Assembly (NCBI GenBank): GCA_963677345.2
Contig: CAXXLC010000014.1
Location: forward strand, 149,128-213,127
Source: Saccharicrinis sp963677345
GTDB taxonomy: Bacteria; Bacteroidota; Bacteroidia; Bacteroidales; Marinilabiliaceae
Reading direction: 5' to 3'
DNA length: 64,000 bases
The first letter of the stretch is position 1, and every line of letters starts with the position of its first letter. The position numbers and the translations under genes were made by a program. The notes below the pieces were generated by a model. It worked only from the letters and a program-made list of their open reading frames with translations, did no database searches and was not told where the DNA came from. Of the stretch, positions 1-8,207 are shown piece after piece.

Positions 1-1
1 T

Positions 2-49
2 CAGGTTCCAATCGGAAGGAATGTTAAGAAAGCCTTGAAGATTAAATAA
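2..49 (+). CDS. 3' tail of an unidentified gene (cut by window start)
   Basis: The frame starting at base 2 reads fifteen residues rich in lysine (ending KKALKIK) and then a TAA stop. It has no start inside the window, so it could be the end of a gene that begins upstream. The basic tail is compatible with a small DNA-binding protein, but fifteen residues are too few to name a family. A chance open frame is equally possible. Confidence 0.25.
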   Translation, partial: QVPIGRNVKKALKIK

Positions 50-454
50 TTATTCAAACCTGTACGATTCATTTATTACATCTGTTTTTAAGTTTGACAT
101 CGTTAATTCCTGATATTGCACCATCAAAAAGAAAGTCAATAATGGTGCTTAGTTTGGTGGATATTCCACCGTTGATACTGCTTACAAATGAGGTGATTTT
201 TTAAAATTTAATAGGAATACTGTTGTTTCATTGCTAATAAACCAAAACAAGAGACAATAAATCAAAGAAAACGAAGGAGGTATAAACACGATAAGCCTCT
301 TTAGAGGCTTATTTTAAGTGTTATGTGTAATTTTTAGGCACAATCGTAATTATTATACCTTTTGGTGAAGCTCAATAAAGATAGAAATTCATGTAAGTTT
401 AGGAAGAAAAAGTAAATGATTATCACCTACAGATTTCATCAATGCTCACTTTTA
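50..454. other. Intergenic stretch, no gene seen
   Basis: About 400 bases between the possible gene tail and the end of hsdR. I see no convincing open frame in it. It contains one clear hairpin terminator (listed separately); the rest is AT-rich sequence without recognisable motifs. Confidence 0.5.
291..318. terminator. Rho-independent terminator hairpin
   Basis: A perfect 9-bp stem (ATAAGCCTC paired with GAGGCTTAT) with a TTTA loop at 291-312. The right arm runs into a short T-rich stretch. It could end transcription in either direction between the window-start gene and hsdR. Confidence 0.6.
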
Positions 455-3346
455 TCAACTCCCTGAAATACCACTTATAAATGTATCAACGAAATCAATA
501 ATCTTTTCGGTGATTCTTTCAGAAATGGTTTTCCGTTCCTTTAAGGATGGTTTCTTTTTCATCATACCAATAATATCATCTCTTAACGGCTTTTTCTCGG
601 TAAACATATAGTTTCCAATTACCTCCTGTAACATTTCTGCATCCAGATTCTCTTCTTTACTAAGTTTTTCAATGGCAACAATTCTTTCTTTGCTCCAGTA
701 GTTTTCAAATTCTTCAGGTATATCTTCAGAATCATTAATTGATGGTAAATTTTCCTGGATAAATCGCTCGATTAATTCACGTTTGCTACGCATACGAGCA
801 TCTCCGTTCATAATATCAAGAATAGCTTTTTTCTGTTTTTCCTGCTCTTCTTCGGTGGAATCTTTAAGTTTAGCCAGAAGTTTTAAAATATATGTAACGT
901 TAATTTCATCCCGATGAATTAACTCCAACTCAAAATCAATATCTCCTAGTATAGAAACCTTTTCTTTTTGATGTGTCGATTTTGCTTTATCGTATAAGTC
1001 AAGATATTTGCTTTTATAATCCTCAAAACCTTGCTCTTCCATTGATAAATCATCAAAAGTAAACTCAGTGAATGTAACAAGCACATTTCTTAAACGTATC
1101 AACTCCCGGAATGCTTTTATAAACTCAAGCTCCTGTTCTTCATCAATCAAATCGTTTACGCTATCAACGGTTGGGGCTATTTTTAATAACTCTTCAAATG
1201 CCTGGTTGAATTTGGTAACATACGCTTCGTATGGCTGCATTATAATTTCATCCTTAGCATTGATGTTTGAAAATAAAGAAATCGCTTTGTCGGTAGCACC
1301 TTTTAAATTTCTAAAGCAAACAATGTTACCTTGTGATTTTAACTCATTTAAAATGCGGTTCGTTCTGGAATAGGCTTGAATTAAACCGTGATATTTCAAA
1401 TTTTTATCTACATATAAGGTATTTAACGTTTTGCTGTCGAAACCAGTTAAAAACATATTTACCACCAGTAATATATCAATTTGCTTGTGTTTTACTCGCT
1501 TAGCAACATCATTATAGTAATTATAAAAGCTTTTACTGTCTTTTGTAGTGAAATTCGTACCAAACTCCTTATTATAGTTTCCTATAAACTCTTCAAGATA
1601 GTCTCTTGAATGTTGAGTATTATATGCAGCTTGTGGTTCAGCTGCTATATTCATTACTTGGTCAGACTCAAAAGCAAACTCTTCATCTATAAAATTGCCT
1701 ACAGCATCTTTGTCATCTTCATTGGCCTGATAAGAAAAGATTGTTGCTACTTTTAGATTATGAAGCCCTTGTTCTTTCTTTTGTTGAAATAACTTATAGT
1801 ATTCAACTACGGGACTAAAACCTGTTTTGGGGTCGATACTTGATACAGCAAGAATACTTGTAAACTCTTTATTATGAGTTTTTCTATTATGATTTGCAAT
1901 AATGTAATCCACTATATTGTTAAGCCGAATTGGAGCATTCATTACCTCTGCTTCGTCAATAGCTTCAACCTCAATATCTAAAATATTATCTTTCTTTTTG
2001 AAAGTACTGATGTACTCAACTGAAAATTTTAGAACATTCTCGTCTCTAATGGCATCGGTAATTACATACTGATGCAGCTTTTTCTCAAACAACATTTTAG
2101 TTGTCCGTTTCCCAAATTCATTAGTCCCTGCATTTTCTTCGAAAATAGGTGTGCCGGTGAAACCAAACATTTGGCATTTAGTAAAGAAATTCTTAATGTC
2201 ATCGTGTGTTTTACCGAATTGAGAACGGTGACACTCATCAAAAATGAAAACAATACGCTTGTCGCTTTGAGTTTCCATTTGAGCCAAATACCTTTTCTTG
2301 CTAATGGCGGTGTTTAGCTTCTGAATTGTGGTTACAATCAGTTTGTTATCACCTGTCATCTGTTTTACCAGGGTGTTGGTGTTGTTTGTTCCATCAATAC
2401 TCCCTTTGCTAAATGCATTAAACTCTTTGGTGGTTTGGTAGTCAAGGTCTTTACGGTCAACCACAAACACAACCTTGTGTACTTTTGGATAGTTTGTAAG
2501 TATTTGAGCTGTTTTAAACGATGTAAGCGTTTTTCCGGAACCTGTTGTATGCCATATGTAGCCAAACTTCCTGGTTGTTTCAACTCGTTCAACAATGGCT
2601 TCTACTGCATAAAACTGATAAGGGCGTAACACCATTAATATCTTGTCCGATTCATGAATTACAATATATTTTGTAATCATCTTTGAGATATGGCAAGGTT
2701 CTAAGAAAACATTGGTGAAATCAACAAGTTGCGTAATGAGTTTATTATTTACATCACTCCAATAAAATGTTTGTTTAAATGACCGGGCTTTTACCGGACT
2801 GTTGGCATAGTACTTTGTATTAACCCCGTTGCTGATTACAAAAATTTGAATAAACTGAAATAAGCCATGACCTGCCCAATATGAATGCCTTTCATAACGA
2901 TTGGTTTGATTGAAAGCCTCTTTTAATTCAAGTCCCCTTCGCTTTAATTCAATCTGAACCAAAGGCAAACCATTTATTAGAATTGTAACATCGTAACGAT
3001 TCTTATAATTCCCCTCCATGGTTACTTGTTGTGTAACCTGGAATTGATTTTGACACCAATGAATTTGATTGATTAACTCTATCGTTTTATGCTCGCCATT
3101 ATCGTTGACGTAGGGAACCCGGTCTCGTAGAATTTTAGCTCTTTCAAAGATATTCCCTTTGTTAATGAAGTTCAGAATTTGTTTAAAATCGCCATCAGAA
3201 AGTTTAATTTTATTATGAATCTCTAACTGTGATTTCAGGTTTGTCAATAAATCACTTTCATCATTAATAACAATATTTTTATATCCTAACTTTTGTAACT
3301 GTGCAACAAGGTTATTTTCTAGTATCTGTTCAGGTTGAGTAGACAT
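455..3346 (-). CDS. hsdR: Type I restriction enzyme subunit R (HsdR)
   Basis: The 963-residue motor and nuclease subunit of a type I restriction-modification complex. It uses ATP to pull DNA past the bound HsdM2S complex and then cuts it. The N-terminal part carries the PD-(D/E)XK-type nuclease residues (D119 in RYDVTI and the QIELK motif near 131-135). A Walker A motif (HTTGSGKT) lies near residue 265-275 and a DECH box (FDECHRSQFG) near 370, both of superfamily 2 helicases. The C-terminal third is helical and charged, as usual for HsdS/HsdM contact. Length is normal for HsdR. It is the last gene of the minus-strand operon, 23 bp after the GxxExxY gene by ORF ends. No disruption seen. Confidence 0.95.
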   Translation of the reverse strand: MSTQPEQILENNLVAQLQKLGYKNIVINDESDLLTNLKSQLEIHNKIKLSDGDFKQILNFINKGNIFERAKILRDRVPYVNDNGEHKTIELINQIHWCQNQFQVTQQVTMEGNYKNRYDVTILINGLPLVQIELKRRGLELKEAFNQTNRYERHSYWAGHGLFQFIQIFVISNGVNTKYYANSPVKARSFKQTFYWSDVNNKLITQLVDFTNVFLEPCHISKMITKYIVIHESDKILMVLRPYQFYAVEAIVERVETTRKFGYIWHTTGSGKTLTSFKTAQILTNYPKVHKVVFVVDRKDLDYQTTKEFNAFSKGSIDGTNNTNTLVKQMTGDNKLIVTTIQKLNTAISKKRYLAQMETQSDKRIVFIFDECHRSQFGKTHDDIKNFFTKCQMFGFTGTPIFEENAGTNEFGKRTTKMLFEKKLHQYVITDAIRDENVLKFSVEYISTFKKKDNILDIEVEAIDEAEVMNAPIRLNNIVDYIIANHNRKTHNKEFTSILAVSSIDPKTGFSPVVEYYKLFQQKKEQGLHNLKVATIFSYQANEDDKDAVGNFIDEEFAFESDQVMNIAAEPQAAYNTQHSRDYLEEFIGNYNKEFGTNFTTKDSKSFYNYYNDVAKRVKHKQIDILLVVNMFLTGFDSKTLNTLYVDKNLKYHGLIQAYSRTNRILNELKSQGNIVCFRNLKGATDKAISLFSNINAKDEIIMQPYEAYVTKFNQAFEELLKIAPTVDSVNDLIDEEQELEFIKAFRELIRLRNVLVTFTEFTFDDLSMEEQGFEDYKSKYLDLYDKAKSTHQKEKVSILGDIDFELELIHRDEINVTYILKLLAKLKDSTEEEQEKQKKAILDIMNGDARMRSKRELIERFIQENLPSINDSEDIPEEFENYWSKERIVAIEKLSKEENLDAEMLQEVIGNYMFTEKKPLRDDIIGMMKKKPSLKERKTISERITEKIIDFVDTFISGISGS

Positions 3347-3369
3347 TGTCTGAATCTGGATTTACAGGA

Positions 3370-3762
3370 TTAATGGATTGTAGGATTATGGCTTATCTTT
3401 GAATTAAAAACCTTTTTAAATTGCAAACTTGTCGCTCCAAAATTAATTAACAGCCCAATAGGCTTATCATATGCAACAACATAATTTTTAGCTTGCGCAA
3501 GATGAACATCTTCTAAATTCACCAAAGCTTTCAATTCCACAATTACTGAGTCTTCCACTACAAAGTCAGCTCTTCTTTTTCCTACTTCAATACCATCATA
3601 ATAGATTGGATGTTCTTGTTCTCGTTGAAAAGACAAGCCTTCTCTTTCCATTTCAATTGCTAAACAACGTTGATATATTACTTCTTGGAAGCCATTTCCT
3701 AAAGTGCGGTGTACTTTCATTGCACAGCCGTTAATTTTATATGTTATGGCATCTAACTCCAT
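3370..3762 (-). CDS. GxxExxY family protein (PD-(D/E)XK-like)
   Basis: A small protein of about 130 residues with the family-defining GNGFQEVIY motif near the N-terminus and a nuclease-like core, RADFVVED followed by IVELKA, which matches the D...ExK pattern of the PD-(D/E)XK fold. The function of the family is not established. An upstream in-frame start would add sixteen residues (beginning MFLLIFYY), but homologues usually begin at MELDAITYKING, so I place the start at 3762. It sits between the recombinase and hsdR, inside the restriction operon, a common position for this family in Bacteroidota. It could be an accessory nuclease or simply a passenger. Confidence 0.8.
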   Translation of the reverse strand: MELDAITYKINGCAMKVHRTLGNGFQEVIYQRCLAIEMEREGLSFQREQEHPIYYDGIEVGKRRADFVVEDSVIVELKALVNLEDVHLAQAKNYVVAYDKPIGLLINFGATSLQFKKVFNSKISHNPTIH

Positions 3763-3852
3763 TCTACTATGATTTTGTAAGTAAGAATAGTAAAAAATAA
3801 GCAAAAACAATCCTGAAAATCATAAAATCTACAAAATCCTGATTCTGACAAT

Positions 3853-4785
3853 TTAATTGAGCGACCTAAACATTTGGTTTATTGCTTTTTTCTTTTGTTC
3901 GGTGTTGGGATGAACATAAAGGTTTAATGTTGTGCTAATATTTGAATGCCCCAATAACACACTTACTGTTTTATAATCGCAATTGCTTTCAATGCAGCGT
4001 GTGGCAAAGGTGTGGCGTAAACTATGAAATTTTAAATGTGGTATACCAAGATTATCCACAAAGTTTTTGTAATAATTACGATAGGTACGTGGCTCAGTGG
4101 ACTTAACTTCATTTGTTAATACGAAAAAGGATGCATTGACTATCTTTTTAACGGATTTCACCATCCTTAGTAACTCCCGATTCATCGGTATCTCACGCAC
4201 TGAATTTTTTGTTTTAGGACTGTCGATAATAAGCTCTGTTTTGCCAATATTGTTTTCCATGGTGTAAATACGCTGAATTGTTTTGTTGACACTTATCATG
4301 CCTGTTTCTGTATTTATATCTTCCCAGGTAAGTGCGCAAACTTCACCAATTCGCAATCCTGTCGTTAGGCATAAGTAAATACCTAAATTCCGGAAAGTAA
4401 AATGCTCCTGAACGTAGTTCATTATTTTCTTTTGGTCGTTTCTGGTGAAAACCTCCAATTGCTGACTTTTTTGGTCTGTAGGATATCGAATTTCAAACGG
4501 TTCGTACTGTAACAGGTTTTGTTTTGCTCCATACTTGAGAATCATTTTCAAAACAATAAGTATGTCCATTATTGTTTTTTTGCTTAATCCTTCATCTAAT
4601 TTCCTGAAAACAAAGGCTTGTACTTCATCTTCCATTATTTGATAATTTTCGCCAAAAACTGGTTGCAAATGGTTTTTCACCAATAACATATAAGCCGAGA
4701 TGGTTGATTTTTTAACATACTGCTTTTTGTCTTTCAACCATAATTGGCTGATTGTTGAGATTTTTTCCTGGTTTTTCATATACAC
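3853..4785 (-). CDS. Tyrosine recombinase, likely the hsdS invertase
   Basis: A 310-residue phage-integrase-type site-specific recombinase. The N-terminal half is a SAM-like core-binding domain (residues about 10-100). The C-terminal catalytic domain shows the family residues: Arg in TTGLRIGEVCAL, the HSLRHTF box, the LGHSN box and the nucleophilic Tyr in LNLYVHPN. It lies directly beside the inverted hsdS cassette and on the same strand as hsdS, hsdM and hsdR. In Bacteroidota, Firmicutes and mollicutes such recombinases invert hsdS segments, so I infer that it acts on the inverted repeats at 4845-7242. It is not next to a tRNA or phage genes, which argues against an integrative-element role. 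Confidence 0.9.
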   Translation of the reverse strand: MYMKNQEKISTISQLWLKDKKQYVKKSTISAYMLLVKNHLQPVFGENYQIMEDEVQAFVFRKLDEGLSKKTIMDILIVLKMILKYGAKQNLLQYEPFEIRYPTDQKSQQLEVFTRNDQKKIMNYVQEHFTFRNLGIYLCLTTGLRIGEVCALTWEDINTETGMISVNKTIQRIYTMENNIGKTELIIDSPKTKNSVREIPMNRELLRMVKSVKKIVNASFFVLTNEVKSTEPRTYRNYYKNFVDNLGIPHLKFHSLRHTFATRCIESNCDYKTVSVLLGHSNISTTLNLYVHPNTEQKKKAINQMFRSLN

Positions 4786-4844
4786 TTTTTAATATTAAAA
4801 AGCGCAAAGGAAACAATTAGAGCATTTTATATTCTTTATTCCTC

Positions 4845-4874
4845 AATGTTCCAAATTTGAGATTCCCAGAGTTT
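4845..4874 (+). repeat. Inverted repeat 1, left copy (hsdS N-terminal conserved region)
   Basis: Thirty bases that are the exact reverse complement of 7213-7242. They encode the conserved NLRFPEF start region of both hsdS copies. Flanking bases diverge at once, so this is a discrete recombination site. Inversion here would exchange the entire coding content after the N-terminus. Confidence 0.9.
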
Positions 4875-6035
4875 AGTGGGGAGTGGATAGAAATGAAGTT
4901 AGTTCAAATCACAAGCAAGATTGGTAGCGGAAAAACACCAAAAGGTGGAGAGGAAGTATATACAAATACAGGCATTCCATTTATCCGAAGTCAAAATGTA
5001 ATAAACGATTCACTGAAATTAGATTCAACTCACATTCCGCAAGATTTACATGAATCAATGAATGGTAGTAAGGTATTACCAAATGATATTCTATTGAATA
5101 TTACTGGAGGTTCTATTGGTCGTTCTTGTGTTGTACCAGAAGGTTTTAATGAGGGAAATGTAAATCAACATGTATCAATAATCAGGCTCAAAAACGATAA
5201 TCCAAGATTTTTGCAGCCAATATTAAGTTCTTGGCGAGGTCAAAAGTTAGTCTTTCAACGTATGACAGGTAGTGGCCGAGAAGGTTTAAATTTTGAGAGT
5301 ATTAAAGGTTTCAAAATTAATTTGCCTTCCGTTGCAGAACAAAATAAAATTGCATCATTATTAACTGTTTTAGATGAGCGTATTCAAACCCAAAATAAAA
5401 TCATTGAGGATTATAAATCGCTCAAAAAAGGGATGATGCAGAAACTTTTTAGTCAGGAATTTCGCTTTAAAGATGAAAGTGGTAATGCTTTTCCTAATTG
5501 GAAAGAAACAACGCTTGGAGATGTATCTGTTATAACAATGGGACAATCGCCCGATTCAAAATCATATAATATAGATATGAAGGGAATCCCACTTATACAG
5601 GGTAATGCAGATATTCTTAATCGGATTTCAAACCCTAGACAATGGACAGATAAACCAACAAAAATATGTGAGAAAGGTGATTTATTATTAACAGTAAGAG
5701 CACCAGTAGGTGCTATCTCAAAATCAAATCACCAGGCTTGTATTGGAAGAGGAGTGTGTGCCATCAAGAGTAAGAAAACAACTAATCAAGATTATATATA
5801 TCAATTACTTTTATGGTTTGAACCACAATGGGTAAATTTTGAACAAGGAAGTACATTTACTGCTGTTAGTGGAAACGACATCAGGAATTTGAAAATTTTC
5901 ATCCCATCTATGTCTGAACAAAATAAAATAGCTGCAACTCTATCAGCTATCGATGAGAAAATAAAATTGGAGTTAGGTCATTTAGCGATACTTAAAATCC
6001 AAAAGCAATATTTTTTACAGAACTTGTTTATATAA
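4845..6035 (+). CDS. hsdS: Silent hsdS cassette (type I specificity subunit, opposite orientation)
   Basis: About 392 residues with two target-recognition domains separated by a conserved helical spacer (ERIQTQNKIIEDYKSL, near residue 175-190). It ends in QNLFI, like the active copy on the other strand. It lacks the normal first codons: homology to the active gene begins inside the inverted repeat at 4845, and the only possible start is a TTG at 4857. It has no promoter of its own in view and points against the operon, so it is probably a storage copy whose domains become expressed only after inversion. Both target-recognition domains differ strongly from those of the active gene, so each swap should change the recognised DNA half-site. 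Confidence 0.85.
   Translation, partial: NVPNLRFPEFSGEWIEMKLVQITSKIGSGKTPKGGEEVYTNTGIPFIRSQNVINDSLKLDSTHIPQDLHESMNGSKVLPNDILLNITGGSIGRSCVVPEGFNEGNVNQHVSIIRLKNDNPRFLQPILSSWRGQKLVFQRMTGSGREGLNFESIKGFKINLPSVAEQNKIASLLTVLDERIQTQNKIIEDYKSLKKGMMQKLFSQEFRFKDESGNAFPNWKETTLGDVSVITMGQSPDSKSYNIDMKGIPLIQGNADILNRISNPRQWTDKPTKICEKGDLLLTVRAPVGAISKSNHQACIGRGVCAIKSKKTTNQDYIYQLLLWFEPQWVNFEQGSTFTAVSGNDIRNLKIFIPSMSEQNKIAATLSAIDEKIKLELGHLAILKIQKQYFLQNLFI
5373..5405 (+). repeat. Inverted repeat 2, left copy (hsdS central spacer)
   Basis: Thirty-three bases that are the exact reverse complement of 6691-6723. They encode DERIQTQNKII in the central helical spacer of both hsdS copies. Recombination here would exchange only the second target-recognition domains. 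Confidence 0.9.
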
Positions 6036-6050
6036 ACAAGTTCTGTAAAA
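6013..6050. repeat. 38-bp perfect palindrome at the hsdS tail-to-tail junction
   Basis: The 3' ends of the two hsdS copies meet in a perfect palindrome centred between 6031 and 6032. Each arm encodes the shared QNLFI C-terminus and the stop codons. The two genes overlap by 8 bases. The arms are T- and A-rich at the ends, so the structure could also work as a two-way terminator. Confidence 0.9.
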
Positions 6051-7263
6051 GGTATTTTTTCTGTAGCTGATATTGCACTAATATTTTCTTTTCATTTTCA
6101 AGTTTTGACTCTATTGATGTTAGAAAGTTTGCAATTTTAGTTTGCTCTTCAAACGACGGAAAGACTACAGGGTCTATCAATACTTTCTCATTGTTAATTT
6201 TCATATCATTTTTAGAACCTTTTTGCACTAAAGGTCTCAAATATCTATTTGTATTATCATCCAATCGGAAATAATAATCTAAAAAAATACCATTAAGAGT
6301 TTCTTTACATTGGTAAATTGCATAAAGAGTAGATACAATACCTGTCCTTCCTTTGTTTGTTTTAATGATTCCATATGGATTTGATTTTAGTGGACTCTTG
6401 GTATAAACAACATCTCCAGTTTCAACAATGCCATAATTATGAACAGACTCACCTGCAAAAGAGCGTCCTTGTAATTCAATTTGATTAACAACCCCAAATT
6501 CACCAGAAACACTAAGCACATCTGACTTATCAAATTTTAAATCAATGTTTTTCGTTTTAGAAACACTAAGATAATATCCCAATTCCTTTTTCTCCCAATC
6601 AGGATAACTATTTCCATTCTTATCCTTAAACCTAATTTTTTGAGATATTAATTGTTGTATCAAACCTTTCATTAAGGATTCTTGATTTTTAATGATTTTA
6701 TTTTGGGTTTGAATACGCTCATCGATTACAACAAGAAAATTCGCTAGCTTAATTTGCTCAGAAAGTGAGGGTGTTTTGATTTTTAGAGACTTAATTAATC
6801 CAGCACTTAGATTTTGCTGCCCTCCATCATTAGCTAAATTTCTAATTTTCTCATAATCTTTAGCTAAGTAGTTAAAAACAAAATCGACATGAAATTTATT
6901 TTTAATTTTCAATGCAGCACAAGCTTGATTTGTTGAGGCTTCTACATCAAGAATACCAACCTTTCCTCTTGTTTTACCTTGCCCATACATTGCCATTAGT
7001 ATAGTGCCTTTTGAAAAAAGTTTGGCTGATGAATTACTCAGACCATCCTCAGTAATAAATTCCTCAGCTGTCCTTATTCTATTAAAATCAATTAAGCTTG
7101 TAGTAATCCATGGAATATTGCCATTCCAATAATCTGATTTAGTTCGACTTGGGGTTCCTCCAGATGAAACTGTAGCTATTTCTTCTATTCTTTTCACTTC
7201 CCATTCTCCCTCAAACTCTGGGAATCTCAAATTTGGAACATTAAGGTTTTTGTTACTTTCCAT
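6028..7263 (-). CDS. hsdS: Type I restriction-modification specificity subunit (HsdS), expressed copy
   Basis: A 411-residue specificity subunit that binds the DNA target for HsdM and HsdR. It shows two target-recognition domains, roughly residues 15-175 and 210-385, each followed by a conserved helix (IDERIQTQNKIIKNQESL and the C-terminal QLQKKYLLQNLFI). The ATG at 7263 overlaps the end of the RhuM-like gene by 11 bases, so it is translated within the hsdM operon. The first bases carry inverted repeat 1 and the spacer carries inverted repeat 2, both matched on the opposite strand in the silent cassette. The current allele is therefore one of four possible. Confidence 0.93.
   Translation of the reverse strand: MESNKNLNVPNLRFPEFEGEWEVKRIEEIATVSSGGTPSRTKSDYWNGNIPWITTSLIDFNRIRTAEEFITEDGLSNSSAKLFSKGTILMAMYGQGKTRGKVGILDVEASTNQACAALKIKNKFHVDFVFNYLAKDYEKIRNLANDGGQQNLSAGLIKSLKIKTPSLSEQIKLANFLVVIDERIQTQNKIIKNQESLMKGLIQQLISQKIRFKDKNGNSYPDWEKKELGYYLSVSKTKNIDLKFDKSDVLSVSGEFGVVNQIELQGRSFAGESVHNYGIVETGDVVYTKSPLKSNPYGIIKTNKGRTGIVSTLYAIYQCKETLNGIFLDYYFRLDDNTNRYLRPLVQKGSKNDMKINNEKVLIDPVVFPSFEEQTKIANFLTSIESKLENEKKILVQYQLQKKYLLQNLFI
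6691..6723 (-). repeat. Inverted repeat 2, right copy
   Basis: Exact reverse complement of 5373-5405, 33 bases, in the central spacer of the expressed hsdS. Confidence 0.9.
7213..7242 (-). repeat. Inverted repeat 1, right copy
   Basis: Exact reverse complement of 4845-4874, 30 bases, near the 5' end of the expressed hsdS, about 20 bases after its start codon. Confidence 0.9.
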
Positions 7264-8119
7264 ATTCGTTGAGTTTTTTTAGTACATCGGTAACCATAGT
7301 ATCCATACGTGAAAAGGCAAACCATTTTTTACCTAAATCTTTAAGCGATGCCCCAAAGTGGTACAGCTCGCTGTTGTCGATTATAATAAAACGGTCGTGA
7401 GAATTATTAAACTGCTTAATAGCTACCTTGTCGTATTGCTTGTTGTGCTTTTTTAAATCAAGCTTTAATTGCTTGTCGATGGTTTTTGTATAAATATTTG
7501 CAGTAATGCCATTGTTTCTTTTCAGGAGTAAGGTAAGTACAGAATCGTCAATGAAATTGTCAATTATAATAATTGACTTTTTAGCTGAGCGAAAAATATC
7601 TGAAACATAGGTGTAGGCATCGTACACCTCGCCATTAAAGAAAATACCGTGTTTAGGTGGTAAGCTGGTGTGAAGTTGTAAATCAATTTGGTTTACCTTA
7701 TCATTTAATGCCTGAACATTGTCTTCAATCCGGTTCATCCGGGTATTTAGGGAATATCCTTTTAACAAATAGTCTTTCAATATTTTATTTGCCCAAATAC
7801 GAAATTGAGTACCCTGCTTTGATTTTACACGATAACCAACCGAAATTATAACATCAAGGTTGTAGTATTCAACATCTTTTGTTTGTTTTTTTCCAGCAAT
7901 AGCACCGTGTTGAGTGGTTGTCGCAAATTTTGCGACAACCACTTCTTTAATTAATTCTCCTTCAGAAAAAACATTATTTATATGTTTACCAATGGTTTTA
8001 ACATCACGCCTAAATAAATCGGCTATTTGATTCCGGTTTAGCCATACCGTTTCATTTTCAATCTGAACTTCAACCTTCGTTAGTTCATCAGCTTGATATA
8101 TTATTATTTCATTTTCCAT
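7253..8119 (-). CDS. RhuM-like protein with a phospholipase-D-like C-terminal region
   Basis: 288 residues. The N-terminal half (about 1-150) is the RhuM-type region: a helix-turn-helix-like segment (NRNQIADLFRRDVKTIGKHI) and the diagnostic YYNLDVIISVGYRVKS motif. After a short coiled linker, the C-terminal half (about 165-285) contains IIIIDNFIDD and NSHDRFIIID, resembling half of a phospholipase-D-like site with His but Arg in place of the usual Lys. RhuM-like genes often sit inside type I restriction operons of Bacteroidota; their role is not settled. It overlaps hsdS by 11 bases and follows hsdM by 88 bases. A perfect palindrome lies in its coding sequence at 7914-7942. Confidence 0.85.
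   Translation of the reverse strand: MENEIIIYQADELTKVEVQIENETVWLNRNQIADLFRRDVKTIGKHINNVFSEGELIKEVVVAKFATTTQHGAIAGKKQTKDVEYYNLDVIISVGYRVKSKQGTQFRIWANKILKDYLLKGYSLNTRMNRIEDNVQALNDKVNQIDLQLHTSLPPKHGIFFNGEVYDAYTYVSDIFRSAKKSIIIIDNFIDDSVLTLLLKRNNGITANIYTKTIDKQLKLDLKKHNKQYDKVAIKQFNNSHDRFIIIDNSELYHFGASLKDLGKKWFAFSRMDTMVTDVLKKLNEYGK
7914..7942. repeat. Palindrome with GTCGCAA core inside the RhuM-like gene
   Basis: A perfect 14-bp inverted repeat around a single central base, within the codons for the VVVAKFATTT segment. Its inner part, GTCGCAAATTTTGCGAC, matches the two palindromes upstream of the same gene at 8147-8167 and 8177-8195. Confidence 0.8.
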
Positions 8120-8146
8120 TTCCTGTTCTTAATCATTTTCTTTTTT

Positions 8147-8167
8147 CTGGTCGCAATTTGCGACCAG
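8147..8167. repeat. Palindrome between hsdM and the RhuM-like gene (copy 1)
   Basis: A perfect inverted repeat of 10 bp arms (CTGGTCGCAA and TTGCGACCAG) around one T. It lies in the 88-bp gap between hsdM and the RhuM-like gene. It could be an operator or an RNA hairpin that separates the two genes. Confidence 0.75.
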
Positions 8168-8176
8168 TTTATTTTA

Positions 8177-8195
8177 AGGTCACAAATTGTGACCT
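8177..8195. repeat. Palindrome between hsdM and the RhuM-like gene (copy 2)
   Basis: A perfect inverted repeat of 9 bp arms (AGGTCACAA and TTGTGACCT) around one A, 9 bases from copy 1 and of the same type. It lies 12 bases after the hsdM stop codon. Confidence 0.75.
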
Positions 8196-8207
8196 CAAGT
8201 GGGCTTA

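Noticed and set aside
1068..1373. Plus-strand open frame inside hsdR, and similar frames opposite the RND and PUL genes
   Set aside because: These are antisense shadows of well-supported genes with no recognisable protein features.
3853..4785. An integrative element or prophage marked by the tyrosine recombinase
   Set aside because: No tRNA, att-like repeats, phage or conjugation genes are nearby, whereas invertible hsdS repeats are directly adjacent.
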